From Trichobilharzia regenti (lineage: Eukaryota; Platyhelminthes; Trematoda; Strigeidida; Schistosomatidae): a stretch of 64,000 nt of DNA. Location: the NCBI GenBank assembly GCA_944472135.2, contig OX235262.1:61538440-61602439 (forward strand). The letters run 5' to 3'. Under the pieces are notes generated by a model that saw only the letters and a program-made list of their open reading frames with translations, searched no databases and was not told the DNA's origin. A program made the translations under genes and the position numbers. This document shows, one piece after another, positions 33,028-43,375 of the stretch (the first letter of the stretch is position 1; every line of letters begins with the position of its first letter).

Positions 33028-34942
33028 AAATTTGAACAACGAATTTATCATCAAGCTGTACAGTCGTATATATATGGTTTATCAGAAGTTATATCCGGTG
33101 AGGGAATTGAATCTTAGGTGTGAATGCACAAAATAATAATAATCATATGAAGTTCAATTAAAACTAAAATGTTTGTGATTATAATCGTAGTTAAATGTCA
33201 AGTGGCAAAGCAGATTAATGTCATATATAGAATAATTCATAGGAGGGATAGAACTTGAAAAAGGATGTGCAATTATAGGATTAGTAGGCAAATCGAATAA
33301 AACAAAAGCGTTACGTAATATTGTGTGAAATTTAATAGCATAGAATTTATCGTTGTAAAAAGAATTGATTTAAAATGATAAGTGGAACAAGTGAAATAAT
33401 ACCGGGGACAGTTCAAAGTGAGAATAGTAATAATAACAATTGACTTAATAAGGAACAGTATACAAATTGAATAGACAAAATGAAAAATGAAAAATTGGTA
33501 GAGCTAAAATATGATTGGGGATTATCATATTTTAGCATAGAGGGATTAAGACCATGAAAGTTGGAGGGGTTGAACGAACTTTTTCTGTACACAGAGATCT
33601 GGCTTTTCTGTTTCGATAGCCAAAGCTTCAGCAATACAGATGAGTCGGGTACGTAGGGATTTAGGTAAATTGCTCTTTGCCTTGTAGATGACTTTAAAGG
33701 CGGAGGCTATAGAGATAGGGTGATCATTTTCGACCAGATGTTCTATGATCGCGCTTCTTATTGCTCCACTTCCACCTTTTCGTAGCCATGCAGGATAATG
33801 TTCTTGCACCCTCTTGGACAAAACTCGAGTCGAACGACCGATATACCTAGCTCCGCAAGAGCAGGTGAATTGATAAACGCACATAGAGTTGGTCAACATT
33901 GGGATCTTGTCCTTCAGGTTATTGAACAATAATGGTCGGCTAGTAAAAGCTATTCTCAGAGAGGCAGCAGGGAATGTTCTTTTCAGGGACTGTGATATCC
34001 TTCGTTTCATGATATCGGAAGCTAAGTCCCCTTTGAATTCTAAGCTCATGTAAAGTATTTTCTTGGGAGCGGTTGATAAGTCACGTTTTGTAGGCTTTGA
34101 ATGTATATTCTTATCTATAAAACGTGGTGGAAATCCATTTTCCATTAGGATTTTCCTCAAAGTGTACAACTCATCTTCCACAGTATCAGTGCTACATATG
34201 CGTGTGGCAAGCGACCGAACCAGGTCTCGTTTTCGACCAATAGGTCGACTCATCTGTATTGCTGAAGCTTTGGCTATCGAAACAGAAAAGCCAGATCTCT
34301 GTGTACAGAAAAAGTTCGTTCAACCCCTCCAACTTTCATGGTCTTAATCCCTCTATGCTAAAATATGATAATCCCCAATCATATTTTAGCTCTACCAATT
34401 TTTCATTTTTCATTTTGTCTATTCAATTTGTATACTGTTCCTTATTAAATCAATTGTTATTATTACTATTCTCACTTTGAACTGTCCCCGGTATTATTTC
34501 ACTTGTTCCACTTATCATTTTAAATCAATTCTTTTTACAACGATAAATTCTATGCTATTAAATTTCACACAATATTACGTAACGCTTTTGTTTTATTCGA
34601 TTTGCCTACTAATCCTATAATTGCACATCCTTTTTCAAGTTCTATCCCTCCTATGAATTATTCTATATATGACATTAATCTGCTTTGCCACTTGACATTT
34701 AACTACGATTATAATCACAAACATTTTAGTTTTAATTGAACTTCATATGATTATTATTATTTTGTGCATTCACACCTAAGATTCAATTCCCTCACCGGAT
34801 ATAACTTCTGATAAACCATATATCTATACGACTGTACAGCTTGATGATAAGTTCGTTGAAAAGAGTCTCTTCGCTGAATCACTTGTTTTGATTTTCTAAA
34901 TGTTACAATGGGAATTTTCCATGAGTTAAAAAATTTGAACAA
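33028..34942 (-). mobile_element. PLE copy forming a 600-bp inverted duplication
   Basis: Minus strand: the endonuclease (34246-33546) and 3' UTR run to 33040; an inverted copy of the same 3' end lies at 34246-34857 and continues to 34930. The arms look about 99% identical. AAATTTGAACAA at 33028-33039 and 34931-34942 is a 12-bp target-site duplication around the whole structure, so it entered as one unit. It inserted into the left end of the next PLE. The right arm has TTGATGA-N10-GAAA at 34841-34861; the left arm stops within this motif. Confidence 0.85.
33546..34253 (-). CDS. PLE linker and GIY-YIG endonuclease domain
   Basis: An open frame of 235 codons without a stop. In order: a linker (RKRDLVRSLATRICSTD; KKILYMSLEFKGD), the zinc-ligand and GIY-YIG start CVYQFTCSCGARYIGRSTR, an EHYPAWL segment, an EHLVENDHP segment, and the conserved end LCVQKKFVQPLQLSW. 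The endonuclease is the DNA-cutting module that PLEs use with their RT. The first four codons come from the inverted arm, so the start is accidental. The RT is missing. Confidence 0.8.
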   Translation of the reverse strand: MSRPIGRKRDLVRSLATRICSTDTVEDELYTLRKILMENGFPPRFIDKNIHSKPTKRDLSTAPKKILYMSLEFKGDLASDIMKRRISQSLKRTFPAASLRIAFTSRPLLFNNLKDKIPMLTNSMCVYQFTCSCGARYIGRSTRVLSKRVQEHYPAWLRKGGSGAIRSAIIEHLVENDHPISIASAFKVIYKAKSNLPKSLRTRLICIAEALAIETEKPDLCVQKKFVQPLQLSWS

Positions 34943-35143
34943 GGCATTAAGAAGACAACTTTCGCGAGATGATATCATTTCGTAGTTAATTTACAACCGC
35001 TTTACAACTAACATGGTTAACAATGATAAAATAAAGTTCATGAAAATTACTCAGTTAAATATAAACAAAAGTACATACTAATGACCAATCATATTAAGAT
35101 AGGTCATGCAGTCCAGGGTAGGCGAAGATTGAAGTCTATTGAT

Positions 35144-35674
35144 CTTACAGAAATGCTGGACACCTTGAACATTAAGGAAAAGGTTATGTGTTTAATTGAC
35201 ATAGGATCTTTATTCACCAATGTTCCCCTTCATGAAACTGTTGATTTTATTTGCGATTACATCACAAGCAACTGCATAAACTTACCCATTCCCGTCACTT
35301 ACATCAAAGACATAATCTTAATGTGTACAGAAAATATTAGATTCACATTCCAAGAAAAGACATATAAACAAATCGATGGTGTTGCGATGGGGAGCCCTCT
35401 GGGGCCCCTGTTAGCAGATATATTTATGTCGAAATTAGAGAAACAAATGCAAAGTATGCTTGGAGGATTTATGCTATATAAACGTTATGTAGATGATACT
35501 CCTATTATTGGTAATAATAGTAAATCTATTGAACACTTCATTACTCTGTTTAATCATATTCATCCAAATATTCGAGTGACTTCCGAACTAGAATCGAATA
35601 ACAAACTCGGTTTCCTGGATATTACTATGATTAGGAGAAATGATGGAACGATTCAGCGCTCAAATTTTTCGTAA
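35144..35674 (+). pseudogene. PLE reverse transcriptase, C-terminal blocks
   Basis: RT motif A is CLIDIGSLFTNVPL, motif B is DGVAMGSPLGPLLADIF and motif C is RYVDDT with the catalytic Asp pair. A GFLDITM segment follows. These are PLE-type signatures. The N-terminal fingers are missing because the inverted arm abuts the domain, and a one-base frame change near 35665 separates it from the linker and endonuclease. It would have copied element RNA into DNA at the target site. Confidence 0.85.
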
Positions 35675-36130
35675 ACAAACATGGACTGGACAATATCTTC
35701 ATTTTACCAGTTTTGTTCCTATCCAGTATAAACCTTCCCTGGTGAAATGTTTGTTCTCAAGGGCCCGAAAAATATGCACGAGTGACACACTGATGGATGA
35801 GCTTCGACATGTACATTCAGTTTTATTAGCTAATGGTTATCCGGAGAGCTTTATCACTTGTCACAGCAAAGAAACACCACATCTCGAAAAGGCAGCTTCT
35901 GTACCAAAGAAAGCCATCTTTATTAATCTATCATTCAAGGGCGACCAGATTATGCAGTTGACAACTCAAAGACTTCGATCAGCCATCAAACGCACATTCT
36001 ACGCCGCATCTCTTTTTCTCACTTGCCGAACATTTTCGATCCCTGTATCTACGATTAAAGGACGAAATTCTGCGGACTCTACTTCAAATTGTATCTACAA
36101 GTTCACCTGCAGCTGCGGTGACACCTATAT
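35665..36130 (+). pseudogene. PLE linker and start of GIY-YIG endonuclease
   Basis: In the frame after the shift: FRKQTWTGQYLHFTSFVPIQ, CLFSRARKICTSDT, KKAIFINLSFKGDQ and CIYKFTCSCGDTY. The frame is cut at the Tyr of the YIG motif by the RTE-A insertion; the remainder resumes at 37576. Confidence 0.85.
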
Positions 36131-37563
36131 TTATTTATTATTATTTTGCTCCCTTGGATTCCTAGTGGAACATAGGGCTTCAACTGCACGTCTCCGTTTT
36201 CTTCTGTCTTCTGCTATACTTTTCGCTTGCATCCATGTTAATCCATATTCTTTCAACTCCTCTTCACACGATCTCCTCCATGTCACCCTTGGACGTCCCA
36301 CACGCCGCTTCCCCTTCGGGTTCCACTCGAGGGCTTGGCGCGCGATGTCACCCAGCGGTCTCCTTAGCGAGTGACCGATCCATCTCCACTTTCTCCTGCA
36401 TATTTGTTGGGCGATTGGTTCTTGCTTTGTTTGTTCCCAAAATTCCTTGTTGGTGATTCTTTCTGGTCATCTGATCTTCAGTATTGAGCGAAGACAGTTG
36501 TTAATAAAGGTCTGCAACAGACTGTTGGAAATGTTCTTTGTGACCCGCCCGCCAAGTCTCTGATCCGTATAGAAGAAATGACTTTACGTTTGTATTTAAA
36601 ATCCGAATTTTGTTGGTGATGGTGGCTGAGTGAAGAAGATTTCCAGATTGGTTGTTTCAGGTTGATGAGTAAATGTGTTTCTCGCCTTCCCGATTCTCGC
36701 TCGATTTGACATCCTCGTCCGTTCCAACTGCCTGTAGTTGAGACAATGCTTCCTAAATAAGTGAATGAAGTAACCTCTTTCAAATCCCTCCCGTTGATGG
36801 TGATTGATGTTGGATGTTGTTGCTGTTGTTGGTTGGTTATTTTCATAACCTCCGTCTTATCTATGTTTACCTGGAGTCCTGTCTTTGTCGGCTGCTTCTT
36901 CGACCAGTTTGTCGGTTTTCGCTTGTAAGTCTTCGATTGTGTGTGACATCAAACATAAATCATTCACGCGCGAAATCTAGGTCTTCTAGGTTCTCACGTC
37001 GGTCCAGGATATTCCTGTCTTCTCGTTTCCCACAGTCTGACGCATAATCCAGTCCGCCACAATTAGGAATATCATTGGTGATAATAGGCAGGCAGCCTCG
37101 TCTGACTCCTGTATTTACTCCAAGTGCCTTGCTGAGTTTTCCGTTGTGGATCACTTGACATGTGCCGTTGTTGTACAGCTGTTAAATAAGGTTGATGAAT
37201 ATTTGGGGTACGCCATAGTACTCGAGTAATTTCCAAATTACTTCACGATCAACGCTGTCGAAGGCCTTCTCAAAGTGTATAAAGTTGAGGTAGAGGTTTG
37301 ATTGCCATTCCATGCTCAGTTCTGTGATGATGATGCGTAGAGTTGCAATTTGGTCTGACTTTCCTGAATCCAGCTTGTTCTGGTCGGAGTTCTGTCTCCA
37401 GTGCGTCCTTTAATCTCTCCAGGATGATGCGACACAGGATTTTACTTGGCGTCGATAGGAGCATGATCTCTCGCCAGTCAGTTCTTGCAGAGTGAGGCGT
37501 AAGTCGCCCTTCTTTGGTAGTTTCACGAGGTAACCTTTCCTCCAGTCAGTAGGCACCTTTCCC
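36131..37563 (-). mobile_element. RTE-A copy inserted into the PLE endonuclease
   Basis: A 5'-truncated minus-strand RTE-A of 1433 bp, tail (AATAATAAATAA) at left. TGACACCTATAT at 36119-36130 and 37564-37575 is a 12-bp target-site duplication. It contains C-terminal, linker and RT parts (MLLSTPSKILCRIILERL at 37270-37464), all broken by frameshifts. It is very close to the copy at 16.85-18.3 kb. Confidence 0.9.
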
Positions 37564-37876
37564 TGACACCTATATAGGTAGAACTAACAGAATTTTCCAA
37601 TGTCGTCGAAAAGAACATATTCCAAAATGGCTAGTAAATCATATCGAAAATCCTAACGCGATTAATCTGAATAGAAATCCAGCATCATCCATTGCAAAAC
37701 ACTTATTAATGTCTGGTCACAAAATAAATATTAATGACTGTTTCACAATTATTTCACATAACTCTAATTCAAGGTTATTGAAGGTGATGGAAGCACTTTG
37801 GATTAATCACATACAGCCTAAACTGTGTGTACAAAAATCAATAGACTTCAATCTTCGCCTACCCTGGACTGCATGA
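37564..37876 (+). pseudogene. PLE endonuclease, C-terminal part after the insertion
   Basis: Starts with the duplicated target and reads YIGRTNRIFQCRRKEH, then PKWLVNHI, SSIAKHLLMSGHKI and the conserved end LCVQKS...LRLPW with a stop. This completes the GIY-YIG domain interrupted at 36130. The second half is open, so the break is due to the RTE-A insertion and the upstream frame change. Confidence 0.85.
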
Positions 37877-38059
37877 CCTATCTTAATATGATTAGTCATT
37901 AGTATGTACTTTTATTAAATTGAATTTTTGATTTTCCCGTCGATTGATTGGACTGAAGTGTTCGGTCTCAGGTTGACATGTCGGCTTCTTGTGAAGATGC
38001 TTCGACGATGTCTGGGGATTTGATTTGTATACAATTGGTGGATGGTGGCTAGCAGTGGA

Positions 38060-38104
38060 ATCCAGGATGCGCATTTCGTCCTAATTGGGACTCGTCATCT
38101 GGAT
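38060..38104 (-). ncRNA. Hammerhead ribozyme, Sm-alpha type, left arm
   Basis: Mirror copy of the module at 38344-38388, with the same stems and the same A at the first core position. A transcript crossing the insertion on either strand would hold one sense and one antisense module. Confidence 0.8.
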
Positions 38105-38343
38105 GTACCTGCATTTCTCAGTGAGTGATGATGTTCCCACCGAGGCTCGAACCCAGTGCCCATAGTTTCAAACGCCAAAGCGTTATCCACTAGACCACTT
38201 GGGCCACGAGAGCCACCTCGTCGCACAAGAGGTGGCTCTCGTGGCCCAAGTGGTCTAGTGGATAACGCTTTGGCGTTTGAAACTATGGGCACTGGGTTCG
38301 AGCCTCGGTGGGAACATCATCACTCACTGAGAAATGCAGGTAC

Positions 38344-38388
38344 ATCCAGATGACGAGTCCCAATTAGGACGAAATGCGCATCCTGGAT
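38344..38388 (+). ncRNA. Hammerhead ribozyme, Sm-alpha type, right arm
   Basis: Stem I AUCCAG/CUGGAU, stem II GUCC/GGAC with CAAUUA loop, GAAA, a two-pair stem III around GCGC, and an AUC cleavage-site triplet. The only core defect is A in place of C at the first position (AUGACGA). Known background: Sm-alpha repeats of schistosomes encode this ribozyme. This copy is probably inactive because that C is catalytically important. Confidence 0.8.
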
Positions 38389-39741
38389 TCCACTGCTAGC
38401 CACCATCCACCAATAGTATGTACTTTTGTTTATATTTAACTGAGTAATTTTCATGAACTTTATTTTATCATTGTTAACCATGTTAGTTGTAAAGCGGTTG
38501 TAAATTAACTACGAAATGATATCATCTCGCGAAATTTGTCTTCTTAATGCCTTGTTGCTGCAAAATATGCAAAAAGCACACCTGAAAATAATTAAAATGC
38601 CAAAATGTATTAAAATAGAATAACTTTCTAATCAATTTCTATTCATGATCATATGCAGTTTTATAATCCCTGAAGTTAAGAAGTTAAACCAAGCAATAGT
38701 CATAGCCATCACTTCTTTTTGCTTAAAAAGTATATGAATCGAAAAAAGCCCTTGCAAATTATTAATTAGACAAAAGTTTAATTTCTTAATTAAGCGTAGA
38801 AGAGTTAGTTTGTAAATAAAGATCTTCTTCTGGATGAGTTGTTTTCAGTTTCCTCCTATTAAAGTCACCGAAATTTCCTATAAACTTGATATTTGATGTC
38901 TGATTTACAATAAAATAATTAGCTGGCCTGACAACTACCCATAATCTCTAGTCTCCTCCCCACACGATCTCTTCTACGTCACACTTGGATGCTTAACTCA
39001 TGATTTTCCTTTCACGTTCCACTCGAATTATGAGCCAGCGCGCGATCCCCACATTGTGTGGCCCTTCCATCTGCATTTTCTTCTGTATATTTACTAAGCA
39101 GTGGGTTCTTGATAGGTTCCTTACTAGTGTTCCCAGTTGATGATCCTTTCTGGTCATCGCATCTTCAGTAACGAACCAGGAAAGCCAGCTGCTGATGAAA
39201 TTCTACAGTCTGTCGGAAATAACAACATATTTAGTGTTTATATATATACATATGATTTGATATGATATGGGAAATGCATAAAATAGATAACATTAAGTTT
39301 CCAATTCCCACTTTTCCTATCATCGAATCAACTCATTTAGTTTTAGCTTTCATCAGAAACGAAAGCCGACTAGATTCTCAAAGAAAAAAGATGCAAAAAA
39401 CACTTCAAAATAATTAAAATACCAAAAATTAACAGAATACAAAAGACCTTCAGATAAATTTTAATTTATGATCACATGCAGTTTTAAAATCCCTCAAGTT
39501 TAGAAGTAAAACCAAGTGATATTTATTGTCCCCTCTTCTTTTTACCTCAAAATTATATGAAGCCAGAAAATCCTTGCAAATTATTAATTAAACAAAAGTT
39601 TAATTTCATAATTAAGCGTACAATAGTTAGTTTGTAAATAAAGATCTTCCTCAGGATGAGTTGTTTTTAGTTTCCTTCTATGAAAGCCACCGAAATTCTC
39701 TTCAAACTTGATATTTACAATGAAAGAATTAAATTGTATGG

Positions 39742-39955
39742 TGCTTCGTTGGTTCAGTGGTAGAATACTCAACAATCACAGGTGGAGATCTAAGTTTGGT
39801 TCCCAATCTTCACACGCCTAAACCTAGACTATTTTATTAGCCGACAACAAGCAGGTAAAAACAGGGAAGTTTAAATGTGAAAACAACACTGCTTCCGAGA
39901 CTTCAAAGCCATGAGGTCCCCTCGTGACTAAAGGAATGAAAGAAAATAGATCATG
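39742..39955 (+). mobile_element. SINE-E copy, diverged
   Basis: Head GTTGGTTCAGTGGTAGAATAC (A-box), a decayed B-box (TTTGGTTCCCAATC), an AAGCAGGTAAA-like middle and a CTTCAAAGCCATGAGGTC end, in the order of the other SINE-E copies. Confidence 0.65.
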
Positions 39956-40840
39956 TTTTTACTAAAAGTGTGAAACAGAAGTGTACAAATTATGAAGAAT
40001 TATCAGTTGTACATTTTAACTTACAGTAGGAAACATTTTTCAGTCGACTTAAGATTTACAGGTAAATGGCAACTATAATTTAAAACTACAATTGACTGAT
40101 CTAACGGGGATTTTCAGCACAAACTGACGTCATTTAGAGAAGTATTCGACAATCTCTCCTTCCTCCATTTGTTCCTCCTCCACTGAATGAATAAATGAAT
40201 CCTTGAGGAATTCCATTGCAAACAGTAATTATCATACTCCATATTGCCTAAGTTGATGACATATAACATTTATCAGTACATAACACAATGATACAGTGTT
40301 TATATCTAGTGCCCAAATTCTGCGCTTACGCTAGTCACTTTAGAGATAGCGTACCACATTACCATCCAGCTAGGTGACCAGCCATAGTTTAGTAATGAAG
40401 GATTTTCAACTCCTGTTAGTCAGTAAAACAGTGAGGTGGTTTATCACATTCATATCGGTGAATATTTTTCACACAACAAATATAATAAATACCACAGTTC
40501 TTCAAAAGCACAAAACACCTAATACATTTTACTCAGTGTATTTACTATTTAGCATTCCTAAAGTAAAGCAATTAGACATAATAAACCAAAGCGTTAAGCA
40601 AACATTCAGCAAAATGAAAGTTGGAAATTTGTTTAATATATCATAAGTTCACAAACGTGAGACTTAAGAGGTTAATAACTCTTTTTTGACATGACAATAA
40701 TTGTCAGTGCCTACTGACATGAAATCTTAGTACACTTCTTCATATTTGGAAACTTGAGTAAAGCAAGAACTACAAATGTTACTGGATAATATCAGCCCAT
40801 CTTTCATTGTTTGTGGGAATTTTTATTATTTCGCATGTCA
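39956..40840. other. Unassigned sequence
   Basis: Nothing recognised. The open frame at 40374-40646 has no family signal. Confidence 0.4.
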
Positions 40841-41405
40841 TACTCCCTTTCAAGCAACCGCCAGTCAGAGAAATGACTAAGCACTGGGGAGCAAAGGACA
40901 CCTGTTTCGTCCTAATTTGTAACTCCTCATCAGTGTGCATACACCACCCCAGTCACGATCAATAATTTGACCATTGATGTTGGGATTATAAAATAGTAAC
41001 AGGGGATTAGGTTGAGTAACATTCAGATTGAACAACTAGGTTTTCCAAATACAAGAGAAGACATAAGTAAATGCATGACGTAATGAAAATTGTATACTTT
41101 GTTATATTTAATAATTAAGGTAGCGCAAGATTTACCACTGTCTCTTTTTGCATGGGTGGATTTGGTTTCAATCGTTCGGTGGCGGTTGCTGCAGCAAAAC
41201 GTTGCAAGCTAGGTTTGTGTTACCACAGATTGTCTACAATATGACTAGTGCCTAAGCTTATTAAAATAATTGCTACCAACTTCTCGATGTATGATATTGA
41301 ACTGACACTACTTTTCCAGTGATAAAATCACGTCAATTTCTAAATATCATTTGAATAGTTACTGTAATCATGTGGTTAATCCTGCGAAATAAGGCGATCT
41401 GGATT
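40841..41405. repeat. Unassigned dispersed repeat, copy 2
   Basis: Homologous to 13790-14350. It starts with a SINE-A-like hammerhead fragment on the minus strand (GATGAGGAG, GGACGAAAC) and then follows the same order of segments. Confidence 0.6.
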
Positions 41406-41409
41406 TTTA

Positions 41410-41650
41410 CATATGACTGTGCAGCTACCTAAAGGCACTGTTGAGGTAATTTTAAGCTTCTAAAGTTGCAATTATTGAATAGAACCCCATAGATCTATCT
41501 TTGAGTAGTAGATTTCATCCTGTCTTTGGAGAGTTTTGTGGTTCTGCTTCTCTCTTGTGAGCTTTGGAGAGCTACACTGTGGAACGCTGAGATGTGTTCC
41601 CTGCGTATAGATCAATAGCCATCGGCTTTGGTCGTTACGAAGGGTCTGAT
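41410..41650. repeat. Unassigned dispersed repeat, copy 2
   Basis: Homologous to 31318-31540 and directly adjacent to the repeat ending at 41405. Confidence 0.5.
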
Positions 41651-41755
41651 ATAAACGTATCGCAAATATCTCAGTATAATTCAAAGATACCCATTTTGAC
41701 AGTTAAAGAAACAATAAATTGAGTGATGAAATATTCGTTTTCGGTTAGATTCACA

Positions 41756-41786
<31 letters not shown>

Positions 41787-41787
41787 T
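41756..41787. repeat. (CT)n(TA)n microsatellite
   Basis: A CT tract passes directly into a TA tract. It is a simple-sequence repeat. Confidence 0.9.
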
Positions 41788-42309
41788 CGGCCTTCTAATC
41801 ATGCAATAGAGTTACAGTGATTTGTAAGTCAATTATAAACATGTATTTTGAGGTTTAGAAGGAAAGAAATTAAATATGAATATTGAGATCAGGTAATTTA
41901 AAAGATTAGACACTCGTGTCTTTATTAACTCACCTCTTTATTATGGAACATCAAGCTGACACGATCAGAGCTTTTTTAAAGGTTACATGTCATCTTTCTT
42001 GAGCCTTTACAAAATTAATTCGTCTGAATAAGCCAAGTTTGTATATTTTGAGTGACCACCTACGTAATGTTTACAGAGTTCAACAAATGATCTTCCCTAT
42101 TCTTTTAACTACCAACTGATATTGTTACTCTTGTTCTTTTGTCAATACTAATATTTTAGCCAATTCAGTTGTCTTCTTAGTATCCTGATTTTCTTGTATA
42201 ATTATCATGAAATTCATTCAAGTACTCTTCTTCTTCTTCAGGTGGGTGAATCAGGTTGAGTGTGAGAAGTACTCGCAGATGATATTAGCTAGTGGTCGCA
42301 CCTTATCAT

Positions 42310-42540
42310 GAATTGATAGATGCTGGAATTCATGGGTAGGCTATTGGATTGAGTCTCAGTGACTTAATCGTCTATGAGCTCACCTTGTAACCAGAAGGTG
42401 CTGGGTTCGAACACCGTTGATAAGTGAATACTGCTGAAGGGTTCATAACTAGAATGGAACAGCTCTTCAGTACTTTCAGATTTTCCAATGGTTCTCTAAC
42501 GGATTTCATCTCATGATGAAATTCCGGAAAACCAACATTA
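42310..42540 (+). mobile_element. SINE-A copy
   Basis: Head CAGTGACTTAATCGTCTATG, GGGTTCGAAC B-box, stem I ends TACTG/CAGTA, core CTGAAGG (last base changed) and GGAAC in place of GAAAC. The tail reads CTCATGATGAAATTCC. The ribozyme is probably dead. Confidence 0.8.
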
Positions 42541-42563
42541 TTATTCTTATAAATTACAGAATT

Positions 42564-42742
42564 ACATCGGTGGCATAGCAGTTAAGAAGCTCACCGACCA
42601 TGCATACGGTCCGAGATTCGATCCGCAGCTGACGCAGACCTGATATCAATGGTCGGCCTGCTAAATTTGGGCTACTGATATCACATGTTGAAAATTCCAT
42701 ACTTGTATCAAAAAAACTGTGTGAAGTCAAGCCATAGTTTAG
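42564..42742 (+). mobile_element. SINE-D copy
   Basis: TCGGTGGCATAGCAGTTAAG head, GAGATTCGATCC B-box, ATATCAATGGTCGG body and GAAGTCAAGCCATAG end. It lies just downstream of a SINE-A. Confidence 0.8.
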
Positions 42743-42954
42743 AAAAATACTCAGCAGCCTGTTGCTAACTTCTGCAAGTCAAGTGGTCCTCATTTCCAGA
42801 AATATATTCACTCTTTCTATACCTCGGAGTTATTATTTCTTATTCAATAACAAATGTAATGACTTGTGTTACTCTGGCCCATTAGATTTGAGAGGTACTA
42901 AAGACGAACAATTAGCAAAAATGGATATGTTTTTAAAAGTTGATCACGGATTGA

Positions 42955-43190
42955 TATCAGTTAGAGAACCATTGAAAACCAGGGAGTACTGGACAGCTGC
43001 TGTTTCATCCTAGTTTGGGAATCATCGGCAGTACGCACCCACTGGGATTCGAACCCGGGACCTTCCTGTTACAAGGCAAGCTCGTATACCATTCAGCGCG
43101 TGGGGTAGTGCTAAATCACGAATTGGTGGAAGTTAGAATGCATGAGCCATTGAATCGGGTCCCAGTGGCTATAGAAAAGTGGATATGCTA
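42955..43190. mobile_element. Composite SINE-A
   Basis: A minus-strand SINE-A (42955-43110) with stem I ends GTACTG/CAGTAC, a decayed core (CCGATGA) and a B-box-like GGGTTCGAATCC is followed by a plus-strand 5' segment (GCATGAGCCATTGAATCGGG, CCCAGTGGCT). The two 5' ends meet in the middle. Confidence 0.65.
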
Positions 43191-43314
43191 ATTTTTTCAA
43201 TTAGTTATTATTTTATTTATAATAATTACAAAAGGATGTAGTTACATTTCTCACAGATCCATGGAGCACTGTATTATTTTATAATTGAATAAGTTTTTTT
43301 TCGAATAATATGAT

Positions 43315-43375
43315 TTATTAAAGCCGTATGTTCCTCATAGAAACCCAAGGGAATCATAATAATATTAATAATACC
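43315..43375 (+). mobile_element. RTE-A 3'-end scrap
   Basis: AGCCGTATGTTCCTCATAG, then AAACCCAAGGGAATCATAATAA matches the last bases and tail of RTE-A. It is too short to hold coding sequence. Confidence 0.55.

Larger units (their letters stand above)
37914..38413. mobile_element. Palindromic SINE-B (Sm-alpha-like) insertion
   Basis: A full minus-strand SINE (tRNA head near 38219, tail at 37914) is followed after a 9-base spacer (38220-38228) by a plus-strand copy of its first 186 bases (38229-38414). The arms 38034-38219 and 38229-38414 look identical apart from possible single changes. TAGTATGTACTTTT at 37900-37913 and 38414-38427 is a 14-bp target-site duplication. The head has GTGGTCTAGTGGATAACGC (A-box) and GGGTTCGAGCC (B-box). 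Confidence 0.9.
34938..38566 (+). mobile_element. PLE with RT and endonuclease, inverted ends, two nested insertions
   Basis: The left arm (34938-35143, minus sense) is repeated inverted at 37838-37899 and 38427-38556. Between them lie an RT fragment, a frameshift near 35665 and an endonuclease split by an RTE-A at 36131-37563. A SINE-B sits in the right arm (37914-38413). The arms share AAGATAGGTCATGCAGTCCA and GATGATATCATTTCGTAG. The copy inserted into tandem-repeat unit A; a target-site duplication of more than two bases could not be seen. Confidence 0.85.
32715..39735. repeat. Tandem repeat, one unit split by a nested PLE cluster
   Basis: Unit B is continuous at about 38930-39735. Unit A is in two pieces: about 32715-33005 and 38567-38900. 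Both units start with an RTE-A fragment (GGTCATC...TGATGAAATTCTACAGTCTG) and continue into the same AT-rich sequence (GCAAATTATTAATTA, GTTAGTTTGTAAATAAAGAT). The 33006-38566 interval is inserted sequence: two PLEs, one RTE-A and one SINE-B. Confidence 0.75.

Noticed and set aside
38095..38353. Two identical 65-codon frames on opposite strands
   Set aside because: They are the two arms of the palindromic SINE-B, reading through the tRNA-like head; not genes.
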